Assembly: GCA_019633425.1 (NCBI GenBank)
Contig: WSUB01000005.1
Coordinates: 558,001 to 622,000 of the forward strand
Length of the DNA stretch: 64,000 nucleotides
From: Tulasnella sp. 424
Taxonomy: Eukaryota; Basidiomycota; Agaricomycetes; Cantharellales; Tulasnellaceae
Direction of reading: 5' to 3'
Position numbers and translations under genes: made by a program. A model generated the notes under the pieces. It was not told where the DNA came from, did not search any database, and saw only the letters and a program-made list of their open reading frames with translations. Below, piece by piece: positions 1 to 12,515 of the stretch (positions within the stretch are counted from its first letter, which is position 1; each line of letters begins with the position of its first letter).

Positions 1-3000
1 AGCAAATCGATCACAGTTCGGCAAAAGCACAACGAAAACGAATAAAGAAGAAGAAAAGGGTGCGCAAGTTAGGAGGTCGTCGGCACAGCATCATGTAGCT
101 TTGTCGGGACGGTGGGGAACTGTCCGCGGCGGAGGAGAATGCCGCAGCTATTTCATGAATGAGCGATCGACAGGGGTTTCGCAAGAGAAAGGCAAAACAT
201 ACAGGTACCTTGCAAGCCTATGCTTAAGCCCCCAAAACCAGAAGTCGCATGGATGAGCTTCAGACGTGGGTTCTGCTTGAGAGTGCGTTGACGTCAGGTT
301 GTGCACGCATGGACTAATGGGGATGGGCTGGGGCTTGCAAGAATCTTCGTCCCTCCATGGAAAGCTCACCCGCATATGATGAAAATCCGAGATAGTTACA
401 TTAGTTTTCCCTTACTTGAGAGTTTTCTGAGGGATCGTCGGGAAGTCTTAATCGGACGGAACCGTTTTTTTATGTTATTCGATTTCGTAAGCTCCGCATG
501 CGGTTCTCACAGTTTCCTTGACATGAAATTCACGGTTGCGGTCGTCCCCTCAGACTTCACCGTTGTCCACAACTCAGCACCACGCCAATGAGAATTTCTC
601 GCTGATGATGCACTTTATACTCGTTCGTACACTGTACCTTGTGCCACGAAACACGTTGGGACTTTCAGAGGGACGAGTGGCAGATGTGGCACCGCCGCGT
701 CGCCCGACTGTAAACGCCGCGTTGCCCACACGGAAATATTGTCCATTGAATTGAATGGAAATATTCCCTGTCAGGCTCAATCTTTCACGAGGTCTAGCTG
801 CTTTAGCGATGCCAAGACCGCAAGATCATTTGCGGCTCCTTAATCGGCTGAAAACGCTTGCTGGCAGCCGGGGTACGTATACACGCATCCTCGGTAATGG
901 CGCAAGCCACCTCTTCTTCGAGAGCTCGCTGGCCAATCTCTCATATGTGGCGTCTAAAGCCATAAGATTTGAGCACTTTATGCGCGTAGAAGCACTCCAT
1001 CGACCAGCCTTCTTTTGTCCCTTTTCCCAAACTCGTCGTTCGCCGACAACGACGTCCCTTCGGAATAGACCTTGTCTTAGATAAAATTTGAGGCTTCTCA
1101 ATCGCTGGAACACAAAGTATTTAGCTTGCTTTTGCATTGCTCGTTCCTATCCCTTGCAAGTCTCTTCCACTCACTCACCCGGCAACGTTTCTCTAACATT
1201 GTAAAAAACCCCTCGTCTTGGCAAAACCCCGTTTCCTCAGACGTGACCATCTGCTCCTATAGAGTACGTACGTACCTGTCTCATGTACCTTTTCATACTC
1301 GAATGGGTTCTTTGCGGCTGGAGAAGCAATAATGGAAGTCGGGGTGCAAGGGGACTTTGTGTTGTTGTCCCTCGCTAAGTACCCTGACGCACCGATCGAC
1401 GATCGTGTACGGCTTCTGGCCTCTGGTCAAAGCAAATCGTTCACTGTTCGGCATGCAAGGCACAAAAAAAGCCCCCGAGTTAGGAAGCCGTCGGCGCGGC
1501 AGGTATAGCTTTGTTAAGAAAAACGGCCGGCCGCGGAGGAGAATGCCGCAGCTCTTTTCTTGAGCGATCGGCAGGGGTTTTCTTGCTGGATAAAGGCAAC
1601 CGTCCCGGTACCTTGTAAGCCTGCGCTGAAATTACTAAAAACGGAAATCGCACTGATGACGTTCAGACGTGGATTTTCCCGCTTGAGAGTGCGTTGACGT
1701 CAGGTTTCGGGGCGCGCATGTCCGGATTTCATGGGAAAGCTTGTTGGGGTTTAACATGAATCTTCGTTCCAGGGTCTTCCCCCCCGCATATGAAAATCCG
1801 GAAGAGCCAAGTATTGGCTATACTTTGCTTAAGAGTTTTCCTGACTGGTTTTTAATTACTCGGTGTCGTAATTCCTTGCATGTGACTCTCACAGCTTCCT
1901 TGCCATGAAAGTACGGGCTATGGGCGTCCGCTCAGTCTGTTCATCGTCGTCCAGCACCACGGCAAGTCATCTCCGTATCGACAATACACGTTCATAGTCG
2001 GTCGTACACACCGTGGCGCGAATCACGTTGGGGAACTTTTTTAGAGGACGAGTGGCGCACCGCCGGTTGGCCCTAAACGCCATTTGCCCACACGGCCATA
2101 TTGTCGATTGAATTGACTGGGGAATCTCTCCCATGCCAGGCTCAATCTGCAGCTTAATCTCAGCCCAAAAAGTCTCCGAAGCCACATGGGAAAAAAACGC
2201 TCTTTTTCGCTTACCATCGACTTGGCTGTTTGAAAAAACAGAGGTCATGCCGTTGAACCGGCAGGCGGTTCCCGCGGGTCCGCCTTTGTGCCGCCCCCCT
2301 CCCCCCACTCTCGCTTCTGCCCGTCAACCCGCCCCTCCCTGCTCCCCTGTCTCTTTGTTATTGTCAGACCCAACCCTCGAGACTGCGGTAGAAGCGAGCA
2401 AGAGCGGAAGAATTCATGAGGACTCCAAGCTTCTCGTGCCTCGCAATATGGTTGCATTTGACGAAAGCCGAGATCCCGCTCCTGCAAAGCGGCTGTCAGT
2501 CTTGTCTTGGACGCGCGGACGAACGGCGGTCTGAACCATGACAACGGCGAACCCAATTATAACCTGGACAGCATTCGGACCTCCTATCATCCATAGTATA
2601 TTGCATGTAAGTACTGCACGTACGTGCAAGATCTTGGACGGGGATTGGATCTGCATGTAATGAAATTGTCTGTAAAAATTTTTAGCAGATCGAGTGATTG
2701 CCCTTGGATGGATGAGCTCGTAAGGGTCAATTAAACGAAGAAACCCGCAAACAAGACTCAAGGAAACACGCTCAACCCTATCACCGAAAAACCAAATCTC
2801 CCCGCTTCTTCGGTCGCTTTGTGATGCGTTGTTGTGGAGTAATGCCGACATCAGGGTCTAAATTACCAAAAGGGGACATGAAACCCCGACGTCGTTTCCT
2901 TTTTTCGTATATCCCGCCGTCCGATTGTGCGCCGCCGACCGACGGAGCGACGGTTTCGGTGGTTCCCGTGCTTCTCACACTACGACCCATGCCCTTTGTG

Positions 3001-3443
3001 GATCCCTCAACTCTCACCAATCCTCCCTAACTAAAGGTACGCGCACCACACTTCGCATGGATTGCAATTCCCCTCCCTGCACCTCCTCCCCGTCCCAAAG
3101 TTCTCTCCCACCACCCACGACATACACCTTACATACCCCTACCCGTACTATATAATATCCCTACAACATCGCCGGATAGAAATCTGCAGCTGGCTCAGGT
3201 TTTTTCCTCTCGATCCACGCTTTTAGTTTCCTCCCTCCAAGCTTCGACGGTGAGTCCCGCTTTCAAATAGTCGTCCGCACCGAACTCTTCTCTGACGCCC
3301 AACCCCCCTCGCATCTCCCCTTCTTCCACTGCTTTACCAGAACAGCCTCGGCCTCGCGTGTTCGAAGATCCTACCACCCTTTTTATAACAGACCTCAAAA
3401 ACCCACACTCTTTCAAGTTTCTTCCCCTTCGTCCTGCCAAAGG
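1..3443. other. gene-poor left flank with diverged direct repeat
   Basis: I see no convincing gene here. Short open frames occur on both strands, but none has a recognisable domain or consistent splice signals. Roughly 1-760 and 1427-2130 are diverged copies of one sequence. They share blocks such as the start AGCAAATCG, GGAGGAGAATGCCGCAGC (about 131-148 and 1534-1551), GTGCGTTGACGTCAGGTT and ACGTTGGG followed by AGGACGAGTGGC, separated by indels. From about 3000 the sequence turns C/T-rich, with TATATAATATCC at about 3149-3160. That is the probable core promoter of the carboxylesterase gene that starts at 3444. Confidence 0.5.
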
Positions 3444-5696
3444 ATGCGCGTCACTACTACACTCCTCTCCTTCCTTTCCCTCACATCGTTCTCCGCCTAT
3501 GCGACCCCAATCAGAAGGCCTAATGAAGCTCACAAGCCCGAGGTTGACCATCACCATAAAGTGAGTGTGCGCCAACAGGCTTATACGCAGGTAAATTTCC
3601 CCCTACGCGCTATCGGTTTACTTTCGGAGCTTTATACTGATTTCCATTCGCACTTAGAATGGCCGTATGATTGTCAACAATAACCTTGGTCAAGCCTATG
3701 GCGTCCCCGTTGGCGATGGCTCGGTCTACCGCTTCTCCGTCAAGTATGCCACTGCGGCCCGCTTTGCGGATCCAGTCGTAGCCTCTCAGTGGACCATGCC
3801 GTGAGTCTAAACACCGGAAGTGTACGGACAGGCAACTCACTCAGCTTCTCTCTCTCGTTTCCCTCTTCTGCAGTAACAACGACTCGTCCGCTCTTCCTCC
3901 AGCCTGCCCTCAATCCGACTTAGACCCATCAGAATACTCCGAGGACTGCCTCTACAGCGTCATCTACGCCCCCACCTCAGTTCTCAACAATCCCTCCAGT
4001 GCACCCGTCTATATGTGGTAAGTCGTCACAACCCACGTGGTGTAAACTTCCAAGCCGCCGCCATGGCTGTCAGCCATGCGCAGCGGCCTTCCCCCTTTGT
4101 GCTATGGAGTACTGACACAGGCCTAATTGCATTTTGACGCTATTTTAGGTTCCATGGCGGTTCGTTCTATGCGGGTTCAGCTACGGACCCGGGATTGGAT
4201 GGCAGCAAGTTGGCGAAGCAGATGAACGGTATCGTCGTCTTTGTCCAGTACCGCCTTGGTGTGGTATGTGTTTTCTCTGCTTCCCTTTTTCATCTTACCA
4301 TTTCACTTACTGTGACCGCCTCCCTTCGCAGCTCGGCTTCCTGCCTCCCACCAGTGCATCCACCGCCTCTGGAAACCTCGGTGTCAAGGATGCCATCGCC
4401 GCGCTCAAGTTCGCCAAACAGACCCTCACCTACTTCGGCTCCAACGGCAAGATCACCATCGGTGGTCAGAGCAGTGGCGGTCATATGGTCCGATGTAGGA
4501 ACTGTTTCCCTGGCGCTGCGAAACAGCCAACGCTAACGGGCGTATCCTATCCTTTAGCTCTCTTGGCCTCCCCGGAAGCTGTGAACTACTTCCAAGGAGC
4601 TACTCTTCACGGTGATCCAATCGTACGTCCCTCTCTATTGGTCTTTGAAACGACGAGTTGCTTACCTGCACCCTTTTCTCTATCCAGCAATGGGCCTTCC
4701 TCAAGACCAGCGTCTACCAATCCCTCCAAACCAGCTTCTACTCCTCCTTCTGCAGCGGCGGCAACCTCGCCTGCGTCAAATCCAAGTCCCTCTCCGACAT
4801 CCTCTCGGCGCAAGACGATTTCGTCTTTGGCGGCGTGGCGTACGGCGTCGATCCCTCCGTCGGTAACGGAGAGCCTCTCCGCCCGACCGTCGACGGCACC
4901 ACCATCAAGTACACCTTGACCACGACCTTCCCGCCCACCAAGCGCCCCATCTTGATGACCACCAACAAGAACGAAGGTGGCCAGGCTGTTGGACAGTGGT
5001 TCGACAAGGGATACTCCACGGATGCGTTCTTGCCCGCGATTCAGTCTACGCTTGGAAACGATAGGGCCGCGACGGTTAACAACAGCCCCTACTACAACCC
5101 CACCGGCTCCAACTTGGTTCAGCCTTACGTCCAGAATGGGGATGTCACTCGTCAGGCGTTCGATCGCGTCGGTACCGACCAGAGCTGGAGGTAAGTCGCA
5201 TTGAGCCCTTTCTGTTCATTTGGGTCCGTTTCTCACTCAACTTCCCATCCACTTTAGATGCGAGAACTGGGCCTTTGCTCGTCGCTGGACCGCCGCAGGA
5301 GGAACCGCCTACGTCGGCGTCTTCCAAATCGGTGCAACTTACCCAACCAACGCCCAAGTCGACTACTGCACCACTCCCTTCTCCTCCGGCCAACCCAACC
5401 CCGTCTGCCACGAAGACGAGATCTACATCCTCTTCGGATCGACTCCCAGCCCCACTTCCGCCCAAACGGCCTTGTCCACCGATATCCAAACTCGCATGGC
5501 CAAGTTCATCATTAACCCGACTTCCGGACCCAATGCGAGCGGCCTGGGCTGGACGTGGAACAAGGCTGGCACGAGCGACGTCAAAGCCGTTCAGCTTGGT
5601 GGATCGACTGCCGGACAGGCTGTTCCTGCGTACGGATGCGATCCTTCCTTCTGGGGTGCTGCTGTTCCTTTCGACTGGCAGATGTACAACGAGTAA
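3444..5696 (+). CDS. secreted type-B carboxylesterase/lipase
   Basis: Predicted extracellular serine esterase of the alpha/beta-hydrolase type-B carboxylesterase/lipase family, 572 aa. Eight exons keep frame: 3444-3590, 3658-3800, 3874-4017, 4149-4263, 4332-4494, 4558-4622, 4688-5190, 5258-5696. The N-terminus MRVTTTLLSFLSLTSFSAYA is a signal peptide. The oxyanion-hole region FHGGSF opens exon 4. The nucleophile elbow GGQSSGG places Ser at about residue 230. The acidic residue is probably the Glu of NKNEGG and the histidine that of CHEDEI, so the triad looks complete. Length and motif order fit fungal family members. Substrate cannot be told from sequence; cell-wall, lipid or xenobiotic esters are all possible. 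A TATA-like element lies about 290 bp upstream of the ATG. Only the choice of first ATG and small splice details are uncertain. Confidence 0.92.
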
Positions 5697-6249
5697 ATTC
5701 ACGGTTATTCGTCACCGCCATTCGACTAGGCATACACTATCCTCCGCGTTCAATTCACCCTCCCCCATCTACCGGACTTTCCTATCTCTTGTGGTTACTC
5801 GTATCTTATATGTCATCTATTACACACTCGTTCGAACCGTACATTGGCCGCCTGCACACATACTGCATTATACCGCTATCGTTTTTTCCATGCGCCTCCT
5901 CTTGCTCTTTTACTTTGCTTTCTCCGGTTTTGTTGCTGTCGTAGAGCTCCTTTTCCTTATTTCCCTTTCTCGCTTTACAACTGATGTAGCTTTGCCTTTC
6001 TCCTTTCTCGATACGTACTGTATAACTACGTCGCCCTTTCCTTACCCTCGTTGTTTTGAACGATGCTTTACTTCTTTTTTGCCTTTAAGGCCCTTAATTG
6101 GTTTTTTTTTGCGCGCACTTCCTGAGATGCTTGACTTCAGATCACTCGCGAGGTTTAACACAGACGATACACAGGATAGATGGTATTAAAAGGCAAAGCG
6201 AGACATTACAACGATACAGCTTCCAATTAATGATTACATTTAAAGATTT
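5697..6249. other. convergent intergenic region, T/C-rich
   Basis: Spacer between the carboxylesterase stop and the stop of the minus-strand repeat-protein gene, so it holds two 3' ends facing each other. It is T/C-rich on the plus strand. No domain-bearing frame is seen. Confidence 0.5.
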
Positions 6250-8060
6250 TTACTCGCGGCGCTCGTCGACAAAGTCGCTGGCGCGAACAGCTACACCCTC
6301 AGTTTGGAGGCGTTCGCCTTGAGCGATTGCCTCAGGATCCTTGGTCAACTTGCCCTTGGCAACCATGAACTTGCCATGAAGCTTGTCAAGCTTGCCAGGA
6401 CCCTTCTTCCCAGTGGGGCTATCGTTCTCGTCCTCGTCGCGACGCTCTTCCATTGCGACATCACGATCAGGATGGCGATGAGCTGAAGTCGTGGTATGGT
6501 CCGTGCTGCCAACGGGAGCCTGAGTGCGGTCATGCGCGCCTCGATCCCTGGTATCCGCATTGAGCGCTTCGTCGTCGCGGTCATGGTGACGATGAGTGGA
6601 AGTCGTGGTATTGTCGACACCGCCAATAGGAGCTTGAGTGCGCTCGTTCATGCCTTGGTCCCTGTTATCCACGTTCATCGCTTCATCATCACGGTCATGG
6701 TGGCGATGAGCGCCTCGATCCCTGGTGTCCGCGTTGAATGCTTCATCATCACGGTCATGATGGCGATGAGTGGAAGTCGTGGTATTGTCGACACCACCAA
6801 GAGGAGCTCGAGTGCGCTCGTTCATGCCTTGGTCCCTGGTGTCCGCGTTCAACGCTTCGGAATCACGGTGCTGATGATGACCAAAAGGAGCCTGAGAGCG
6901 GTCGTAATTTTCATCATCACGGTCATGATGACGGTGGGTAGAAGTCGTGGTGCCAACAGGAGCTTGAGTTCGCTCGTTCACGCCTTGGTCCCTGTTGTCC
7001 GCGTTGAATCCAGCGTCACGACCAGATTGGAAGTCGGTCGCACCAGCCCACTTCTGTTGATGTTGGCCGATGGCGCCTTCGTCACGGTTGCCGCGTTCAG
7101 TGTCGTCGCGGTGAGGCATGCCGAGTCCGTGGTCGGTATCGATGTTGGATCCAGTGACGCCTCCGGAGTGGCCGTGTTGAGTGGGGTCGTGCATAGTGCC
7201 GGCGACGTTGCGCGTGTCCCAGGACTTCTGGTCAGGCTTCCAGCCATGAGACTGAGTGCTAGTAGTGTCGGCGGTGTCGGTGGTGTCGCGATTGTGGTCA
7301 CGAGTAGCGGCGAAGCCCGTAGCAGCGCCGGTGGTCGTATCCTTGAATGGGTTGGTTGAGCCGGGTGCGGAAGCAAGGGGATCGGGGTTTGCTACAGAGA
7401 CGACAAAGTAACATCAGTCACTGGATCTTTCATGACTACGTCGGTCCTCCGTACCTCGTTCTTCAGGCAGGCGAACGACATCGGCACCGCTCCTGGTTCC
7501 AAGATCACCCACTCCTCCAACGTGGTCTTGCTTGTTATGGAACTGCTTGTCGGACGACAACCCAGCTCCAGTATTGCCCTCGGGATATGGATTAGGCGGG
7601 TCGCGGGCGTTCAGACGTTGTTGAATGCTATTCGGGTCGGTGATGTTGGGGTTCTCGAGAGATTCGGACGTTCCGCCAGAGGTGAAAGGATTGGGGTTGG
7701 CTATACAACCGCGCCGTTAGCTGAGGGATACAACGATGGCGAAAAAATAAGGGGTAACGTACCTCGCTCCTCGGCAGGACGAGCGTGGTCGGCATCCCTA
7801 TTGGTGTCCATATCACCTACACCTCCAACATGAGGCTGCTGGTTACGAGAGTTGGTAGTGGTATCAGAGGGAGCGGTCGACGAGCCAACTGCAATAGGTT
7901 CAGCTTGTCAGTCGCCGAATTCACTAATCCAACGGACCAGCTTACAGGCATTCGAAGCGAGGTTGAAAGCCTTGTCGAGGTAACCCGGCTGCTGCTGCTG
8001 CTGCTGCTTGCCGGTAGTGGCGTCTTGAGATTGAGTGTTGAAAGCGTTAGTGGTCGACAT
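6250..8060 (-). CDS. disordered His/Asp-rich tandem-repeat protein with CsbD-like C-terminus
   Basis: Predicted 542-aa, very hydrophilic protein in four exons (8060-7946, 7888-7763, 7700-7455, 7391-6250), all with GT-AG introns and continuous frame. The N-terminus MSTTNAFNTQSQDATTGKQQ runs into a polyQ tract. Exons 2 and 3 each carry an HVGGVGD-like motif and end in PAEERA/LPEERA followed by NPxPxxS, so they look like duplicated modules. The last exon holds imperfect repeats of about 34-38 residues with the core ERTQAPVGGVDN, TTTSTHRHHDRDDEA and LNADTRD; about four full and one short unit are visible. The C-terminal KLDKLHGKFMVAKGKLTK resembles the CsbD-like stress-protein motif, a tentative match. 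There is no signal peptide or membrane segment. Composition suggests an intrinsically disordered, perhaps hydrophilin-like stress protein; the function is inferred only. The upstream in-frame ATG at 8111 is less likely as the start. Confidence 0.75.
6460..7010 (-). repeat. in-frame coding minisatellite (~100-115 nt units)
   Basis: The plus strand shows recurring blocks AGTCGTGGT...CCAACAGGAGC, TGAGTGCGCTCGTTCATGCC and TTGGTCCCTG...TCCGCGTT, once per unit, each encoding one 34-38 residue repeat of the surrounding gene on the minus strand. One unit (about 6700-6740) is shortened in frame. Such arrays usually vary in copy number between strains. Confidence 0.75.
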
Positions 8061-8577
8061 TGTGATACAAGTGATTTCAGATAATGAGATCTTGTTCCTC
8101 TGGGGATTCAAAGTGGTTTATATGCAATTTCGAGCGCCTGAGGGTGATGGTATGTTGGGGTACATATGACGACATGACTGACGGAGCTGCTCTCCAGGAG
8201 TGGGACAGTGACGCTCCAGGTAGTCACGAGCGTTCTCCAAACAAACAAGGTTGGAGGGGGCCGGCGGTCTCGTGCTATGCTCTAGGTGTTCGATGACGCG
8301 CATTTCATCCAGGAAGCTTGGAGGGAGAGAGCTGGAGGACAAAAACCCGCGCCGTTGTCATCGATCCCACGCCTCAACCTCTCCGCAGCTTGCCGAGTAC
8401 GGCAGCCCCAAGCGAGCGCGCTCTCCACCCACATCCAGCTAGTCAAGATAGATGAGTCAGACTGGATGGATGTTTGATTTTGTGGGCTCCCTTGCTTCTC
8501 TACTCTCGGGTAATCCTATTCTGAGGACACCTTCAACCATTATCTCAACATTATGATGAATTCTACGCGTTCAGACT
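8061..8577. other. intergenic: FIG4 3' end / repeat-protein promoter
   Basis: Head-to-tail spacer on the minus strand between the stop of FIG4 and the start of the repeat-protein gene. It must hold the terminator of the first and the promoter of the second. A TATATG-like stretch at 8118-8123 lies about 60 bp upstream of the repeat-protein ATG. Nothing else is recognised. Confidence 0.4.
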
Positions 8578-11500
8578 CTAGTAGTACTGCGGCAGATAAG
8601 AGTAATCGCCTGTTACCTTTCTGTTCACCCCACCGCTTCCCATGCCCGCGTTTGAGATCCACTTTTCGTAGTTGAACTTGGCGGGTGGCAGACCCATCAT
8701 CTGCGCGGCCCATCCACTAATGTTCGTCGTACTCAGGCTCATCGTCCCACTGACGACTTGCCCTCCGCGGCCGAACGTATAATTCGACTCGGATTCCAAT
8801 CCACCAGCAACGGTTTTGACACCGGCCGGCGGTTGTTCACCGACAATCTCCCACACGCTTTCAGCATATGCCGAGTAGTACTTCTCCATTTGAGCCTTTG
8901 TCGCAGGGTCGTTACTTTCCAGTTCCCAGTCGTCGGATTCATCGACATCGCCGTTAGCCAGTCGCACTCGGGCCTTGTATAACCTAAGATCCTCCTCTTC
9001 GGCCACGGTCTTCCCTGTCTCGTTCATGAGGTCCTCGTACTGATCAATGTACCTGAAAGCGGGCTGTCAATGTGCATCACGACCTGAAAAAGACCCAAGC
9101 CTCACCAAGTGTATTCCGCTTCCTCCTCAGCACTGACAGTGGGCGACATAAGGTTGGTCACGACTTCTTCAATGCCGGGCGGTTCTCTTTGACTAGAGCT
9201 CAATAAATCGGCAGGTTCTTTACGAGACTTATTGCGTCCCATCATGAGCCCATCCGAGTCTTCCGTATCGACGAATTTCCTCGATTTCTGCGAAGCGATG
9301 CTCGGTGCTGGGGAGCCGCCCATCCAACGACGGACACCATCCATGAGCCTATTGCCGCGAGTTTGTTCAATATATACTCAATTTTCAGGGGACACGAGGT
9401 TCCTTACCGAGCGTGTTGTGCTGAACCAATCCTCGGGACAAAGGGACTAGATTCAAGCTCGGCGGCGGTTTTCCTATCCAGAGTGATATTTAGTCTTCCT
9501 CGCACCTCTCAAGGCAGCTTTCACTCACCCTGGAAGACCCATCGTACTTGTCATCTGGAACGTGAAATGTTTGCCCAGACTGGTCAACATCTTCGGTCGG
9601 TAGTATTCGTCCCAATAATCGCCTTTAGTCGAGATAAAGTCACAAAGCCCGGTCGAACAATCATCCAGAGAGAATGAGGGTTCTAGGTGTTTGGGATCGA
9701 ACCATTCTCGATACGGTCTTGCTGGTTTGCCGGGAGACGAAGGTGTTGCCAGTATACGTGACTGCGTGGTGGCAGTGCTTCCGGAGTTCGGGATGCCCAG
9801 GAAGACGTTAATGGCCATTTGCTTATCAGCGTCTGTTTGCAAGAAGATCGTCGAGATTAGATTTTTGCCAGTGTGAATAATGTAAAACTGACCTAGCATG
9901 GAATTGGCGTAGAATCGACGAATGTTCTCAATCATATCTCTCGACTGAGCGTTCCACTGAGGAATCCTGCGATACGTTTCTACTCTGTTGACGAGTGCAC
10001 TCCCCGTATACTGTAGAGCGATGGCTGAGAGCGCAACAGTGGCTTCAGCAACGTCTGTACGCCTTCAAGCAGACTTTACTCACTATCTCCGTGGTCGTGG
10101 TACATCTGCGTTAGCATATTGACAGCATCCGAGTCGAACTCCAAGTTGGGCGTGTCTACGACTCCAAGAGCATACAGCTGATGCCCAAGAGCACGCTTCC
10201 CAAATACAAACTGTGCGGCATTCGTCCGATCGAGACAGTCGACGCAGTTGGTTCTGCATACTCCCCGCTGGAGCTGGATGGTTGAGCGGTAAGGTTTGTC
10301 TCTGAGGGATTTCAGTGCATCAGCCAAAGACCAAGAGAGCTGGCCATTCTCCAGAAAAGAGAGAAGAGCTAACGTTCGTGATTTATGCGAGACAGGTTCT
10401 GGTCCAGAGTGGAAGAACTTTGTAAGGTCAATCGATTCCTCCGCTATGTCTTCTAGGTAGCCAATAACGTCCTTCTTCTTCCTGAAAGTGGAAAAGGGAG
10501 CATGTCGGTATACATTCGGGGAAGGAGTCCATCTACCGATGAATGGCATAAAAAAAAGAACGTACTGCTTGTACGCATGGGACATGTCCCAGGCTCGGTA
10601 GATTATCTTCTTGTCTTCAGGCAAGAATTGATTGAGGTACTCGACACATTGAGTGTACTCGTGAAGTAGCTTCGATTCTCGTTGAGGTTCGTGAGACTGA
10701 AGGGGGTGGAACCCTTTCAGTTATCAACACAAATATAAAGAAACCGGAGAGGTTTGGCCAGACCTTGATTAGGTTGAGAACATTCAGCGGAGCTCCGTAA
10801 CGTGCGAACAAATTGTCAAAGTGACGGGAGGCCGCGGCGAAGAATGGGTCGACGATGGTGACTGGACGAAGGCAAATTAGTACCCTCGTCTGCGTATCAG
10901 AATAAAACCGACCAACTCTCAATCGGAGGCTTTACGTGGGTTTGAGTAGTATCTTGAGCCCAGAATAGCGGAATGCTGCCGCGGTACTTGAGAAGCAGAT
11001 GTGTTAGGTCAAGTGATCATGCAAAAGGGGGGAAATTCGCACTTGAACGTAGCTAGTGTAGCCAGAGTTGGGTACCCTTTGAGTTGTTGACTCCAAATGC
11101 CTTGGAGCCGGTTTATAGAAAGCAGTCGTGTTCGCATCGTAGACGATTTGCTCCGTTTCGACTTCGTTTGCCACGTTTCCCTAAGTTGTTTGTGAGCTCA
11201 GGGACGGAGAAGGAGGGCGGATGGAGCCAACCTCTTCGTTGACGCCTCGTGTTAGGTAACGTGCGCCCGCAAAATGCCGAGACCGCCGAGCTATTAGCGT
11301 CACATAGACCACACGCCCCAGAACAGAGAGTTCTGAGAAGGAGGGGGGCATTCGGTCATTGTCCAGGTTGTCATTGGTGGGGTTGAACTTACTGGCTTGG
11401 TCGATATGACCATAGACCATCGGGATGACCCAATGGCTTCTGATCGACGTTGTTTCATCGTCTTTCTGGCTCTGCCTTCCAAATGCATGAGAAAGCATAT

Positions 11501-12515
11501 GGTGGTTCCACGCATATCGATCGTTGAAGCAGCAAACGTCCGAAGTCCTATCTGGTCGCGTGAGGTTGTCTTGAAGTGTAGAGGTAAGGTCATAAGTGTA
11601 GCTAAAATAGAAATTCCGAGACATGTCCACTTGGCGGAATGCGTTCATGAGGCTAAGGATCGAGCGATCGTGAGACGAATAGAGGTCCCATAGTCGATCC
11701 AAAATTACGAACCGCTGTTCTTCAGCAGGATTCTCCATTTTGGTGGTTGTGACGGCGTACATCGAGGTATCCTCGCAATGGTAGATGTAATGACCTCCGA
11801 TAAGAGCTACTCCAGCTCGTTTCGATATCACTATCATGTACCATCCTGCCGTGAAACGGACGAAACCTGTTAGACAAAGGCCAGGGTGTCAGACGCCACC
11901 AAAAGATCACCCCAACGTCTGCAAAACCATACCCGCTATGCCGAAGAAGGGCTGAGACTTCTGCAATCCTCCTAGAGGTTTGCTACCCTCTTCGAGCATT
12001 TTGAGCATCTCTAACAGCTGCCGCGAGTCGTAAATCATGTTGTCTTCGGTGACCTCCAGTTCACTTCCAGTTGTTCTTTCGATCCGAAGCACCCGGTGTC
12101 GCTGTTCGGCACTATCCGAGCAGACGACAAAGAATTTACGTTTGTTCTCATAGAGTACAAACTTGTTTGGGACAAGTTCAAGAGCTCCTGTTTTGGTGTT
12201 CGAATGGGTTCCAACGGAAGGGGTAGCGGTTTTCGTTGAAGAGGTTCGAAGACTGGTTCCTCTAGATCGGCGTCTATCCGCTGCAGTCTTGCGGGAGGTC
12301 TGAGGATGTGAACCCTCCTTGACCGGCGGAGAAACGGAGGGGGTAGTTTCTGGGGGAGAAGCGGCTTGCGGGCCTCCACCTGTCAGGTTCGACTCGGGAG
12401 ACTGGAACCTGGCGTCCCTGTGTTCATCTAAGGTGCTGTGGGTGAATGAGCCCGACATTGAGCCCGTTCTTGAACTGTCGAAAGACATGCTTGCGTTGTT
12501 CGAATCATACGACAT
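8578..12515 (-). CDS. FIG4: FIG4-type SAC-domain phosphoinositide 5-phosphatase
   Basis: Phosphatase that dephosphorylates PI(3,5)P2 on endosomes and vacuoles, working with PIKfyve/Fab1 and Vac14 in yeast and animals (family knowledge). Thirteen exons keep frame: 12515-11933, 11866-11393, 11332-11232, 11180-11043, 10986-10917, 10861-10764, 10696-10566, 10481-10084, 10042-9893, 9832-9529, 9473-9408, 9348-9106, 9052-8578; 1076 aa. After a Ser/Thr-rich N-terminal extension, the SAC domain shows [36 protein letters not shown], the FIG4-typical [12 protein letters not shown] and the catalytic CX5R motif [10 protein letters not shown] (Cys near 611). No transmembrane segment is present, separating it from Sac1. 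It is longer than yeast Fig4 (about 880 aa), mostly at the two ends. An in-frame GTG codon lies further upstream; I chose the ATG at 12515. Confidence 0.94.

Noticed and set aside
6496..7359. 287-codon plus-strand open frame
   Set aside because: Antisense shadow of the last exon of the minus-strand repeat protein; its Val/Ser-rich product only mirrors the repeat codons.
9349..9407. A 31-nt intron in FIG4 joining to TATATATTG
   Set aside because: Re-reading the preceding donor as leaving two bases (CCA GG) restores a normal 59-nt intron ending CAATAG and the frame [10 protein letters not shown].
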